A stretch of 64,000 bases of DNA from the NCBI GenBank assembly GCA_022570795.1, contig JAKUDP010000002.1, positions 1,736,001 through 1,800,000 of the forward strand. Direction: 5' to 3'. The first letter of the stretch is position 1. Every line of letters starts with the position of its first letter. Below the pieces are notes generated by a model. That model was not told the origin of the DNA. It made no database searches and was given only the letters and a program-made list of their open reading frames with translations. This document shows, piece after piece, positions 44,762 through 55,544 of this stretch. The DNA is from Sphaerulina vaccinii. Lineage: Eukaryota > Ascomycota > Dothideomycetes > Mycosphaerellales > Mycosphaerellaceae. Made by a program: the position numbers and the translations under genes.

Positions 44762-45540
44762 TCTAGCTACTAACTTCTACTATATAGTCTAGTATACTAT
44801 CTATAATATAGAGAATAAGAAGTATAGGTAGAGGGGCGAGCCTAAGCTACTACTACTTACTTTTAATAAGTACTATAGATATAGTATAAGTAAAATAAAC
44901 TAGTATATTAAGGCCTAGTAGAATTAGTAGGCAAAGCTATTAAATAGATAGTATAGCTTCTTCTATAGCTTAAATAAGAAGTATATATATTATCTAGATA
45001 GTTAGGTAGATTATATAGCCTTCCTTGTAATCTATATCGAGATTCTTTATAAAATAGTACTAGAGTTTGTAAATATATAGAATTACTATAAAATTAGAAA
45101 GTAACCGAATTAGCTATACTCTATTCTAGGTATTCTATATATTCTATACTACTACCTAGAGCTATATAGCGCTATGTACTAAGGTATAAGAGTACTAGAG
45201 GAGGTCTTATAGATACTCGAATAGTCTCTAGAAGAATTTAGTAGGTTACTTGCTTATGCTTGCTATATACTTACTAATAGAATTTGTATAGATTTAGAGG
45301 AATTCCTACCTATAGATACGTACGACTTCTGCAAACTAAGCCTTCTACTATAGTATAATATTGCTCTACTAATTAGTAGCGCTATATTTAATAAAGCTAT
45401 AGGCAAATATATATATAAGCAAGCCTATCTTGCCCTTTATAAGATTGTTACTATATATATAGCCTTAGGTTAAAAGCTAATTCTAGAGGAATATAAGAAG
45501 CTATTAGTAGTATAGAACTAGATACCTAGTCGCTAGATAG
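44762..45540 (+). pseudogene. C-terminal half of the same DDE integrase, RIP-broken
   Basis: Directly after the second ACTAT copy the plus strand resumes an integrase frame: LATNFYYIV, then a region ending YIYYLDS-VDYIAFLVIYIEIL, NYYKIRK-PN and IL-ILYYYLELY, followed by a long acidic/hydrophobic tail (EEFLPIDTYDFCKLSL). This order resembles the C-terminal part of integrase-core proteins of fungi. Again nearly all stops are TAG or TAA at glutamine or tryptophan positions. Confidence 0.6.
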
Positions 45541-45795
45541 TATAGGTATTTAGAGATATAGCCGGCCGGCCTATTATCTCCGAGGATACTAGTATTATAG
45601 AGTTTAAATTTATATAGCCTAGTATATAGTAGTTTATAAAAATTTTCAAAGCTTCCTCTTAGCGAGCTATACTATAAGTAGTAGCGAGCCTAGGCTATTC
45701 TATAGTCTTAGTTATATATATACTATAGCCTTATACTAGTACTACTATACTATTTTAACTACTTTTTGTAATTATAAGTAACATACCTTCTTATA

Positions 45796-46689
45796 TTTAG
45801 GTAGAGTATTACTCTATAATTAATAGCCTTAAATACTTACTAATCTATAATAAGTATATCTATTATAGTAAGTGCAAGGTACTTAATCTGAACTCTCTAA
45901 CTATAATAATTATATATAAAGCCTCTATAGTACCTAGAACTAGTAAACCTAGATAGTTAACTTAGTAACTAGCTATTAGGGAGGTATCGGCTATAGTTCT
46001 AGTAAGATCGGTTAAGGTATAATCTACCTATTTCCTTACTACGAGTTAGGCTATAAGCTAGGGCAAGTTGCTAACTTTTTAGGAATTATAGATATTTAGT
46101 TAAATTCCTAAGTATACTAACTCCTTATATAATATTACTAATATACTATATAAGAATAAGGTATAGGCTATAGTTATTCCTTATACTAGTTAACTACTAG
46201 TCTCTTATTACTAATAGTCTATACTAGCTACAATTGAGCCTATTATAGAGAAGCTAGCTATATTATTTAACTATTAGTATTAGGTATACTTTTAGTATAT
46301 TACTATTATATATAAAAGAACTAGACCTAGTACTAGTAAAGATCTATATATCTATTAGCGCGCTAAGCTATTTAGTAATCTAAGCGATTACTAGACTAAT
46401 AGAGATTATACTACTAAAGGTATAGAGACGTTTTTTAAAAACTTTATTTTTTTATACTTTAATTAGAAAGATCTACCTATATAGCCTATCTATAAGATAG
46501 AGGACTTCGAGAATATAGTCCTTGCTACTAGCTTTTATATAGATACAAACTAGTATAATAAGGTATTGTATAAGGCTATATATACCGATAACCTAGTCGA
46601 AGTAATAGTAGTATTTAAGGATCTAAAGGCTAATAAGATAGCGCTATATATATATAGTAATAGTAGTTATTATATAGAAGAAGGCTAAA
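45796..46689 (+). pseudogene. Second ORF of the outer transposon, RIP-broken, function unknown
   Basis: A frame of about 300 codons is conserved except for TAG/TAA stops at glutamine-type positions. It includes YYSKCKVLNLNSL, SIVPRTSKPRQL and AIREVSAIVLVRSVKV. A lysine-rich continuation (KANKRKERE...) follows in the next frame to about 47080. A CxxC-like start recalls zinc-finger proteins found with fungal transposons, but I cannot name a family. Confidence 0.45.
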
Positions 46690-47343
46690 GCTAATAAGCG
46701 CAAAGAGAGGGAAAGTACTATAGTCTCTTAATAAGAAGCTTCTACTATATTCGAAAGTATCGAGAACAAAGATAGACTATCTATTAAGTAAAAGAGGATA
46801 TAGTTTAAGAAGTAGGTAGATATAACTAAGCTACCTAAGATAGTCGATATAACTAAAGACTAGGCTACGTAGCTAGCGAGTCCGGTACCAAGTATATAAG
46901 AAAATAAGAGTACTTAGAAGCCTATAGAGAAGTATTAAAAGTAGCTATAAGAAAGTATATAATATTCTATAAAGGCTTAAACTAAAGTTTCGAAGTAACT
47001 TACTATTACTTATAGTCTAGCTTATAGTAGAGAAAATATCGAAAATAGATAAAAATATACTTAACTATATTAATTAGGTCTATAAATATTAGTATTTTAA
47101 TAATATAGTAATTAGATAGTTTAAAGAATAGGAAGAATAGGTAGCTATTATATATACTTGTTTATAAAGTAAAGAAGTAAGAATATAGGCTTTTATAGTC
47201 TTATTCTATAGTCTTATTTAATATATACTTATCTATATACTTGTTTCTATACTAACTCGCTATAGCTTACTATATTAAAGCCTCCGAATTACTACCTAGA
47301 CTATATTACTATAGTACTCGACTATCTCTAGAAGTTTAATTAG

Positions 47344-47800
47344 CTAGATATCTCTTTTAGGCTATAAGTAAGTAGCTATCTTATAGATTTTAATACTAAT
47401 CTAATTAAACCTTTTTTTAAAGAACTTAAGCTAGCTATAAGAGTACTTATTTAATTCCTCTAACTTTAACTCCAAAGTAGCGACTTGCTTCTTAAAGTAT
47501 ATAACTTACTCTAACTTGCTACTAGGTTCTACTATAGGAATTAGTATACTAGTATTATAACTACTCTTTGTATATCTCTTATAGTAGGTATAGGCTACTC
47601 TATCTATAGTATCTACCTTATATAGTACCTAGAGACCTAGACAAGTATACTATAAGTATAGATCTAGTATATCTTTCCTCTATATAGTCTCTATAATCTA
47701 CCTACTCTAATTAAACTTATATATATTATTCTTTATAACCTTTGCTTTCCTCTTATTATCTCCTTCGGCCTTGTCTAGCTAGCTTTGCTACTTCTTAGGA
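47344..47800 (-). pseudogene. Third, minus-strand ORF of the outer transposon, RIP-broken
   Basis: On the minus strand a frame reads LDKAEGDNKRKAKVIKNNIY, ...VLYKVDTIDRVAYTYYKRYT... and a heptad-like LEEVIYFKKQVATLELKLEE-type coiled coil, broken mainly by TAG codons. Function unknown. It may be an accessory gene of the transposon or another inserted fragment. Confidence 0.4.
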
Positions 47801-48302
47801 GTATAATACTAGAAGTCGCTACTATTTATAGTTATAGAATAGTAAGAGTATAGATTAGGTAGTATAAGGTTTAATAGAGTAGTTCTATATAGTAAGTTAG
47901 AGCAATTTAGTAGCAAGTAGTAGGAATAGATACCTAGAAGTAGGTTTATCTTACTCGATATCTCCTATCTTAGTATTAGTACTAGTATCTATACTAGTAC
48001 TTTCAAATATAGCTATAGTAGTAGTAGCAAGAACTCTATAATATATTAGAGGACGCGCGAGGTCGTAAAGAATAGCGAGCGCAATCTTACTAAGCGCAAG
48101 TAGTTATAGTAAGTACATAGAAGGTCGAGAAAGTAGATATTATTATTAAGTTTATATAGCTAGGTTAGGCAATATTTATATATATAAAAGCGCGCACGTG
48201 CGTGCGATGCTATAGCGACTAGTTACTTATTTGGACTGGAATGGAGACGTAGTAATAGGTGCATACTAGTAATAGTTAGAACAACACGATTTGAGTAGTG
48301 TT

Positions 48303-48340
48303 GTAGGGGAGGGTTTTGATCCATGGTCACTTTGGAGCTC
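48303..48340 (-). repeat. Right terminal inverted repeat of the outer transposon
   Basis: Begins GTAGGGGAGGG and contains GATCCATGGTCACTTTGG, the reverse complement of the left end with one mismatch. A weaker similarity may continue outward to about 48400 (TTGAAGT...ACGCGA motifs on both sides). Confidence 0.85.
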
Positions 48341-48410
48341 CTTAGTCTCTAAACATCTCGTGCCTTCGCGTTCTTGACTTCAAACACTGTCACTTCCATT
48401 ATGAACAACC

Positions 48411-48692
48411 CTACCATCCTTTTCTTGAATGATGGGACCAGCTTCTCTGCACCGGTTCATTCTCGAATAGACCATATTCATCAACACAGCCCTTTGAGTG
48501 CTCTCCGAGCTCCACTCGAGTCGTGAACCTCCAAGTACAACTCTTACAATGATATCCAGCGGCTGTAGGCCCTTCTTGCGAGTTCCGGATATGAGCCTTA
48601 GGCTGTGCTTTCGTGTCGAAGTAATCTCCGCACATGTCGACAGGGCACAGCCATTGAGGAAAGTCGCAACGATCGTTGGGAATCTGTGGCAT
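48411..48692 (-). CDS. Small C2H2-like zinc-finger protein (possible gene remnant)
   Basis: A 93-residue open frame with two zinc-finger-like units: CPVDMCGDYFDTKAQPKAH and YHCKSCTWRFTTRVELGEH, the second ending in HSKGC. The spacing of the first is CX4C, unusual for classical C2H2. Codon use and base composition are normal, unlike the RIP block 70 bp away. No intron signals extend it convincingly. It could be the intact small gene, or a fragment of a larger zinc-finger gene cut by the transposon insertion. Confidence 0.45.
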   Translation of the reverse strand: MPQIPNDRCDFPQWLCPVDMCGDYFDTKAQPKAHIRNSQEGPTAAGYHCKSCTWRFTTRVELGEHSKGCVDEYGLFENEPVQRSWSHHSRKGW

Positions 48693-49463
48693 GACTGCTG
48701 CTGATGCGTTGAGGTTTGGTCGAGTAAGCTTATGTGAAGGTTGGAAAGGATGGAAGCGGCGTATGGTATTATGCTGGGTTGCAGACGATGATGAAGTAGT
48801 CCAGCTACTTGGCTGACAAATGGATCGCGGAGAAGGGTTGTTGTATCGTTGAAGATTGGCGGTAAGATAGTGAAGATATAGTAGACCGGCTACTCAATGA
48901 ATTGTTGGTGAAACGAAGTCTTGCTGAGCGAAAGCCAAGCTGTGCGGAAACATATGTACCTTATAACATCTGAGCAGCACTGCACGATGCCTCTTCTGGT
49001 TTGAGGTGGTTCGGAATATATGAAACCACAAAAACTAGATCCACGTTGCGACAAGACTCATGACTGATGGCTAAGACGACTACAATCGCTATACAGTCAT
49101 CAGCTACGCTTGCCGAGATCCTCTCTCGCCCATGTCTCCTGTGCGAGAACGTGGCCTGTCACGCAAAGATCGTGTATATTGAACTTGAGAAGCTCGCGGT
49201 ATATAGCAGTTTCTTCTCGGAGGTACTCCTTTCACAAGCCTAAGGACCAAGCCCACGCACCTAGAACAATACCATCAGGCGGGTTCCAGACGGCCTCCGG
49301 AGATGATCTCGTCTTTCGTCTCCAGGTAGTGAGAACCGGGATGTCCTCCAGCCACACAGACGGTAGAGAGACAAAAGTGTCTTGGGCCGAGAAGAATGTC
49401 TCTACCCACATAGCATGAAAGTGTGTCGAGTCTTTGTACCAAAGCTATCGACCTCATACCAAG
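48693..49463. other. Intergenic spacer, nothing recognised
   Basis: About 770 bp between the small zinc-finger ORF and the 3' end of the ZIP transporter. An open frame at 49110-49418 has no family features. No repeats or RNA genes were seen. Confidence 0.35.
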
Positions 49464-51133
49464 CTATGCAGTCAATGCACTACTGGCTCCTAATATGCAC
49501 ATGCCCGCAAAAGCGCCGATAAAGCACAAATGCTTCGAATGCGTCAACTCCAGACTCTCTGCAAACAATTGCAGTCCCACACTGGTCATTATCCCCGCCG
49601 TGATTGCAAACATTGCTCCGTACCCACTCTCACTCGGTGCCCAGTTGCTCTGGCCTGCAACTTTGAACCACACAGCTGCAACGGCCGCTCCTAGTGGCTG
49701 ACTCAACCCTCCTAGCACAAAGGAGATTATCATGGCCTTGAGACGGTTGTTAATGGCTAGGTAAAGGGGTAGAGCCATGGCGAAACCTTCTGTGATGTTG
49801 TGGATGAATAGTGCTAGGAAGACTGAGACGCCGAGTTTGGGGTTCGCATGGTTTGTGGCGTATGTTATGAAGCCTTCAGGAAGTTTGTGGAGCGCGATGG
49901 CGATCGAGGTTTGGAGGCCGATGTTCATGAAGGCATTCGTAGGGACGTGGTGGTGATGATGTTCAGGATGATCGTCTTCCTCCTCGCTATCGTGTGAGTG
50001 GGAGTGAGAGTGCATTTTGTCCAGGTCCTCTGTGCCATCAAGAGCTGCTGTCCTGGAGCTCGTGTCGGTCGCCCTGTCATCGCTGTGGGGATGTTGGCTA
50101 TGCTCGGAGTCTGCCACTCCCTCTGCGTCTGCGCGTGTATGCGGTCTTGTTAGGCGCTCTTCTGTTATGTGGCGCAATAGAGGCGTAGCTTCTGTTGCCG
50201 TTACGCTTTTTGTGGCTGCTGGTCTGTTAATGCCTGCAGTCGCTTTTGGTGCTTTCAACCCGCCTGCTGCAGCAACGCTTTTGAAGCATGTCTCCTGACA
50301 CGGATCACTAAACCCGTGGCAAGGACCATCGCGTTCACAAGAAGCATCTCTTCCTGATGCGAGCTTCGTCACGCCCGAAGTGATTCGAGATTGCAGTGTT
50401 GGTCTCCGTTCAAAGTCGTCTGCCACTAAAGAAGGCTTGAATATGTCTCCCAATTCTGCGCTAGTCGCCTTCGAGGGCAAAGACTTGTGGCTGTTGAAGT
50501 AAGAAGTTGCTGTCGATGCCTCCCTCATCTGTGGTCTTTGTGTATGGCCTCTGTGGGATTTCAAGCTTCGTGAAGACTTCTTCCGTGCTGGTACGTGGTG
50601 GTCATGGTCATGGTCGTGATCATGGCTGTGTTCGCTCTCATCGTGGACGCGCCCGCCACTCTCCTTGTGAGCCTCTTCGTCCTCGTGCTGATGCTCGCAG
50701 TCTACAACGTTGTGAGGCACAAAGTGATGCATGACTCTTGAGATGATCTGTATGCCGATCACGCCAGCAGCGAAGCAGGCTATCAGGATCCATGACGCTT
50801 CTTTCGACGAGAAGCCACCTTTGATGAGCGATGACTTTGCAGAAGGCAGCATACTATACAGAGCCGAGAATAGCTATGAGCCTGTCAGCGTGCACGTATT
50901 GATGCTGACCTCGCGCTAAACATACCATGACGCCGAAGCTCAGACTCAGCGATGTGGAGAGGAAGACATCGCTGTCCTGTATTCTCCACCCCTTCTTTCC
51001 AGGAAACTGGCGAACGATAAGATCAACGCATATGAACGAGGCTCCGAATATGCAAGCTGCACCATTGTCAGCTTCTGCGAGAAAGAGTTTCTCCAAGACT
51101 GCCAAACTCACCGCCGCCGCTCAATCCGGTCAT
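49464..51133 (-). CDS. ZIP-family zinc transporter (Zrt3-like)
   Basis: Modelled as three exons, 51133-51112, 51074-50926 and 50873-49464, encoding 526 residues. The second intron (52 nt, GTATGT...CTCATAG) is clear; it joins LSLSFGVM to LFSALYSMLPSAKS. The first would be only 37 nt (GTGAGT...CTCGCAG), but without it the conserved segment GAACIFGASFICVDLIVRQFPG has no ATG. Transmembrane helices 1-3 precede a very long cytosolic loop rich in His (EHSHDHDHDHDHH near 125 and HSHSHDSEEEDDHPEHHHHH near 345). The ZIP signature helices follow (SIAIALHKLPEGFITYA and FIHNITEGFAMALPLYLA). Such proteins move Zn2+ into the cytosol; Zrt3 releases vacuolar zinc. Confidence 0.85.
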
Positions 51134-51745
51134 GATCCACCCCCTGCCATCATTACTTATAGGCATACTGAATTATGGGTCGTCCTCGAGTAATAGCAAT
51201 ATAGTCCAGGGACGCCGCCTGTAGTCACACCTTCCGTTCCCAGGAGAAAGAGGTTTTTGTGTTTCTGGTGGCACGCTCGTCCTGTTTCCAGTTTCTTTGT
51301 AGGTTCGTTTCAAGATGTCCCACGCACCGCCACGCTTTGTGCAAGCCACAGGTGAGATGCACAAAGCCGTCTTGTGCCTGTTGTGCTGAGCTTGTTGATC
51401 GAATCTCGTGCTTCTTGTCCTGGAGTCCTGGAAATGATGGAAAGATCGAATAGAAGTAGGTAGTCATCAGTGGAAAGGGCTGAAGGAAAGAACAGAGCAG
51501 CTGATAATATCCTTCCGTCTGGTCGACCACCTTAATGGATCTTTTCTGAGGCCAGCCAACCCACGCGTGCCAGCCGTGACGATGAGTGGGGCCAGAGATC
51601 TTGAACTCAGTTTGTGACGTGTAGATGGTGAATAACTTAGATCTAGTGAACCAGTCTTCCGTCTTCGCTGATGCCTTCTTGATGTTCTCAACAGCACGAA
51701 TCCCTCGCACGATTGCCAGAGCGACCATACGGTAGGATAGACGGC
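51134..51745. promoter_or_regulatory. Divergent promoter region (ZIP transporter / vms1)
   Basis: About 610 bp between divergent start codons. The open frames here are uninformative. No repeat or RNA gene was seen. Confidence 0.4.
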
Positions 51746-53800
51746 ATGGCGCAGCAGGAGAAGGAGAAAGAGAACATGGCAGACAAGTTGCTCAAGCGAC
51801 CTCTGTACATCTTCGATCTGCCAGAGGAGATTCTCTACTCGCTGCAGCTGAAGGCGCAAACAAATGCTGCTGTACCAGACTCCGACACCGACACGCCAAC
51901 GCCAACACCCTCGATCCCACCATCACCATCTGCGAATGGAAGTGAGCCACAGCAGGATGATGGCCCTGCGAAAGCCACATCGTGCGCGTTGTGCGGATTG
52001 AGCTTCTCAAGTCTGCTTGAACAGCGGAGTCATATGCGATCAGATCTGCATGGCTACAACCTCAAGCAGAAGATACGCGGGAAGAAGCCTGTCGAAGAGG
52101 CCGAGTTTGAGAAGCTGGTGGGTCAGCTGGACGAGAGCATATCAGGATCAGACACGTCTGACACGGAAGACGAAGAAGAGGATAAGAAGGACTCGACTCT
52201 CAGCGCACTGCTCAAGCGCCAGGCCAGGATTACAGATGGTGACGCAGAAGACGCGCCTACGCTTCAGAGAAAACGTGGCTCCGGCAAGCCGCCATTCTTG
52301 TGGTTCTCGACGCCGAAACTACCCTCTAACACGTCCCTCGGCGTGTACAGGTCGATCTTCACAACGAAGGAGCAGGAGCAGGAAAATGGGCTTATCGAAA
52401 TCATCAAGCAAAAGCAACTTGCGCCTAAGCCACAACCTTCACTCCAGAAGAAGCAGAAACCGGTAGACGATGAGGAGGATGGAGGAGTGCCGTTGCCAGC
52501 ATCTATGATACAGAAAGGGACCAGCGCTGACGGGCCTCACTACTTTCTCTGCATGATTGGTGGAGGGCACTTCGCTGGTATGCTGGTATCTCTCACGCCC
52601 AAGCTCACCAAGAAAGCCGGCGCGGACGACAGAACGGCAACAGTAATTGCGCACAAAACTTTCCATCGATATACGACGAGACGGAAGCAGGGAGGCTCAC
52701 AGTCTGCAAACGATAATGCTAAGGGGAACGCGCATTCGGCTGGTTCGAGCATTCGAAGATATAATGAAACTGCTTTGGTTGAGGAAGTGAGGGCTTTGCT
52801 TGCGGAGTGGAAAGCGTTGATCGACAGTGCCGAACTGCTGTTCATACGCGCATCAGGCACCACAAATCGAAGAACACTCTTCGGGCCTTATGAGGAGCAG
52901 GTATTGAACTCCCGAGACGATCGGATACGTGGATTCCCTTTCAATACACGACGTGCAACGCAGTCGGAGCTGATGCGAGCTTTCGTGGAACTCACGAGAG
53001 TAAAGGTCAGCACAGTGGATGAAGTAGCTCTTGCGAAACAAGCTGCAGACGAAGCTGCCATTGCGACCGCAAAAGCCGAGGCGTTGGCCAACAGCAAGAA
53101 TAGCACATCGAAGACAGCCAAGGTGTCCAAAGAGGACGAGGAGGCTGCTCTACATACACAACAGCTTCAGGCACTGATACGACGCTCCAAGGCTCCGGGA
53201 GTACAATCGTACCTGCAAATCAACAAGCTCGATTCCAACTTTCGATTCTTCCCAGCTGATCAAAATCATCACTCTCCCACACCACTTCACCTGGCCGCAG
53301 CTACCAATAGTCCAGCGTGCATATCTGCTTTGCTGATCAAAGCCGGTGCAGATCCCACCGTACGAAATGGCGATGGCAAGTCCGCTTTCGAGATCGCAGG
53401 CGATCGTGCAACTCGCGATGCCTTCCGCCTCGCTCGTGCACAGCTTGGCGAAGAGAGATGGGGCTGGGACAGTGCAGGTGTCCCTACCGCTCTGACGCAA
53501 GCAGAAGTTGAAGCACGCACTGCGCAAGAGAAAGCTGAAAAGGCTGTGGAAGACGCAGCTGAGAAGAAGAGACGACAAGCTGAAACGGAACGTCTACGAA
53601 AAGGCGATGAAGATAAGGCAAATGCGCGTCAAGAAAAGAAGTTCGGCAAAGGCCACACCATGGCGAAACCGCAACTGACGGCTGAAGAGAGGCGAGCCGA
53701 AGAGGCTCGAGGCATGACCGACGAGATGCGCATGAAGCTCGAGCGAGAGAAGAGAGCCCGAGCTGCAGAGGAGAGAATGAAGCGGTTGGCTGGGAAGTAG
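51746..53800 (+). CDS. vms1: Vms1/ANKZF1-type peptidyl-tRNA hydrolase of ribosome quality control
   Basis: Intronless 684-residue frame from the ATG at 51746; a second Met ten codons on is also possible. Order: LYIFDLPEEIL start, C2H2 finger (Cys80/Cys83, CALCGLSF...HMRSDLH), the VLRF1 release-factor-like domain (about 265-435) with the catalytic GGSQ loop (Gln319), ankyrin repeats (about 508-565, TPLHLAAATNSPACISALL and ADPTVRNGDGKSAFEIA), a long charged coiled coil, and a C-terminal Arg/Ala-rich VCP-interacting motif (RAAEERMKRLAG). Vms1 cleaves peptidyl-tRNA on stalled 60S subunits and recruits Cdc48, protecting mitochondria from CAT-tailed proteins. All key parts look intact. Confidence 0.93.
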   Translation: MAQQEKEKENMADKLLKRPLYIFDLPEEILYSLQLKAQTNAAVPDSDTDTPTPTPSIPPSPSANGSEPQQDDGPAKATSCALCGLSFSSLLEQRSHMRSDLHGYNLKQKIRGKKPVEEAEFEKLVGQLDESISGSDTSDTEDEEEDKKDSTLSALLKRQARITDGDAEDAPTLQRKRGSGKPPFLWFSTPKLPSNTSLGVYRSIFTTKEQEQENGLIEIIKQKQLAPKPQPSLQKKQKPVDDEEDGGVPLPASMIQKGTSADGPHYFLCMIGGGHFAGMLVSLTPKLTKKAGADDRTATVIAHKTFHRYTTRRKQGGSQSANDNAKGNAHSAGSSIRRYNETALVEEVRALLAEWKALIDSAELLFIRASGTTNRRTLFGPYEEQVLNSRDDRIRGFPFNTRRATQSELMRAFVELTRVKVSTVDEVALAKQAADEAAIATAKAEALANSKNSTSKTAKVSKEDEEAALHTQQLQALIRRSKAPGVQSYLQINKLDSNFRFFPADQNHHSPTPLHLAAATNSPACISALLIKAGADPTVRNGDGKSAFEIAGDRATRDAFRLARAQLGEERWGWDSAGVPTALTQAEVEARTAQEKAEKAVEDAAEKKRRQAETERLRKGDEDKANARQEKKFGKGHTMAKPQLTAEERRAEEARGMTDEMRMKLEREKRARAAEERMKRLAGK

Positions 53801-54081
53801 GCTATATGAGTAGTGAGTATATGGCAATCACCACCAGAATCCGATACTTTTGACTGTCATTTTGTTTGACAAGGGTGTAGGTGGTCGCGGCGGTGCGGCC
53901 GCACCACAAACGACTGGGACAGCGGTGACGGACTTTTCCAACATGCCTCGCAACACCTCGCATGACTCAATGCAGAACTATGATATAACATCATATTTAA
54001 CAGTCCTTGGCAACCCGCTATACAACTATCCTCTGCTGTCGGGGTACAAGTTGACTGCTGTCGAAGACTTCTCTGCAAAGC

Positions 54082-55544
54082 ATGGAGTGTGATCCGGATC
54101 TGACGCAGGAATCATCACACGCGCCAGAACTTGCACCTTCGCGGGTTTGGACAACCGAGTGCGAACAAGAGCGACTTCTATGTCACACATGTGGTGCTCA
54201 AAGTCATGCTTGCGACTGTGGCGCACAAGGAGGGCTGCAGCAGATCTTGTCTGACGATACTGAACGAGGCACATCCGACACCATACCCATGATCATAGAT
54301 GCCAGTCCGATACCCGATCTGCCTCAAAGTCGCAAGCGCATTCTCGAGTTCTACGACAAAAAGACGACTCCTGGTCTGGCTGGCTATTTACTATTCTGTC
54401 ACGCCACAAACCCGTGGTGGACAGACCTTATGCCATTGGCAATGGCAATGGCCAACACATTGGTCCACAACGCGGTCCTGGCAGTGGGTGGAACCCATCT
54501 CGCCACTACTGAGCACGACACAAGTATTCGGCAGCTGGCAATCAATCATTACGGTAAAGCAATTTGTGAGCTCAATACCGCAATACACTCCTGGATGGAA
54601 GGAAAGTACGAGGAGACGCTTCATCTGCTTTTTGCAACCTGTCTTTTGTCCACATATGAAGCGAGGATTATGCTCTTCCATGGTCCCGGCTATGCAGCTG
54701 ACGTATGCAGCACATTCTGGGGAACTTCAAGGCTCACGCCTTTCACATCAATGCCTTTCGACAACTTGCAAAATCGTTGGGCTTCTACGAAAACCCCAAA
54801 CAGCCCAATCCTCATCTCATAGGAGTCATCCTTGAACTCGATCTTAAGCACGAATTCTACTGCATGCTCAAGCTCATGAACGACGAAGCCGTTGTTCGCA
54901 CATCAGCACGGACGCTTCCAGCGCGTTTGCGAACTCTACGTCGCTACAAGACACTCAGGTCAGCTCTAGGTATAACCGAAGATTTAATCCTAATGATTCC
55001 AAAGATCGCCCTTCTGAGCATCGATCGTCGCAGCCTGGATAAGGAGACAGAGAACACTGACCTACACACAAGATACATCGCTCTCCAGCGAGAAATCGTC
55101 AAGTGGCGCTGCCCTACCTGCAGACCAAAGCTGAACATCAAAGAGGACCTCATCTGTCGCGCAGCAGCCAAGATCCTACAAAGTGCAGTCCACGTTTTTC
55201 TAGAAACCGCTTACTGGCATAATCGCGTCCCCGCCAGTCAGCTAGCAGAGAAGATAGAGCCACACGTGACGGCCGGTGTCCTCTGGCTGGACGACATAGC
55301 GCATACACAGGTTGTCAAACATGCTCTGTGGCCGCTCACAGTACTTGGAGCTAGTATCAGAAAGGAGAGAGAAGAGCAGAGAGCGGCGATGAGTACTTTC
55401 TGGGAGAAGGAATGCGATGTACCTATGATGGCGAAGGGAAAGGAGATGAATGAGTGGATATGGAATCACGCCTCGCCAGACGTCCTTGGCCTACCCGGGC
55501 TCGAAGCTTTCGCAGCTGAAAAGGGCATCAACTTACCTATCTGA
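54082..55544 (+). pseudogene. Fungal-specific transcription factor domain gene with apparent frameshift
   Basis: Two frames cover one protein: 54082 to about 54704 (ending ...STYEARIMLFHGPGYAAD) and about 54705-55544 (QHILGNFKAHAFHINAFRQL ... to AAEKGINLPI). Together they resemble the Fungal_trans_2 family of Zn2Cys6 regulators. The change to frame +2 occurs near 54702-54705. A 29-nt GT-AG segment (54703-54731) would restore the frame but is too short for normal splicing, so a 1-nt loss (or a 2-nt gain) is likelier. The N-terminus has cysteines (CHTCGAQSHACDCG) but no Zn2Cys6 cluster. Either a decayed regulator or a gene model that needs transcript data. Confidence 0.6.

Larger units (their letters stand above)
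30634..48340 (+). mobile_element. Outer DNA transposon (DDE integrase type), RIP-degraded, split by nested retroelements
   Basis: The AT-rich block is bounded by inverted repeats: 30634-30671 and 48303-48340 are reverse complements over 38 bp with one mismatch. Without the Gypsy insertion the element is about 4.6 kb. It carries a plus-strand DDE integrase pseudogene split by the Gypsy, a plus-strand second ORF and a minus-strand third ORF. Stops inside the frames are almost all TAG or TAA where CAG or CAA would continue the frame, the mark of RIP. The first and last 100 bp or so keep normal base composition. No target duplication could be fixed. Family assignment (integrase-core elements of fungi, Ginger-like or related) is tentative. 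Confidence 0.65.

Noticed and set aside
30740..48200. AT-rich block as a centromere or a large cargo element (Starship)
   Set aside because: Everything large in it is explained by three nested transposons with target duplications; no tyrosine-recombinase captain or cargo genes are seen.
54703..54731. 29-nt GT-AG segment as a real intron
   Set aside because: It restores frame but is shorter than any intron supported in this window and lacks a usable branch site; frameshift preferred.
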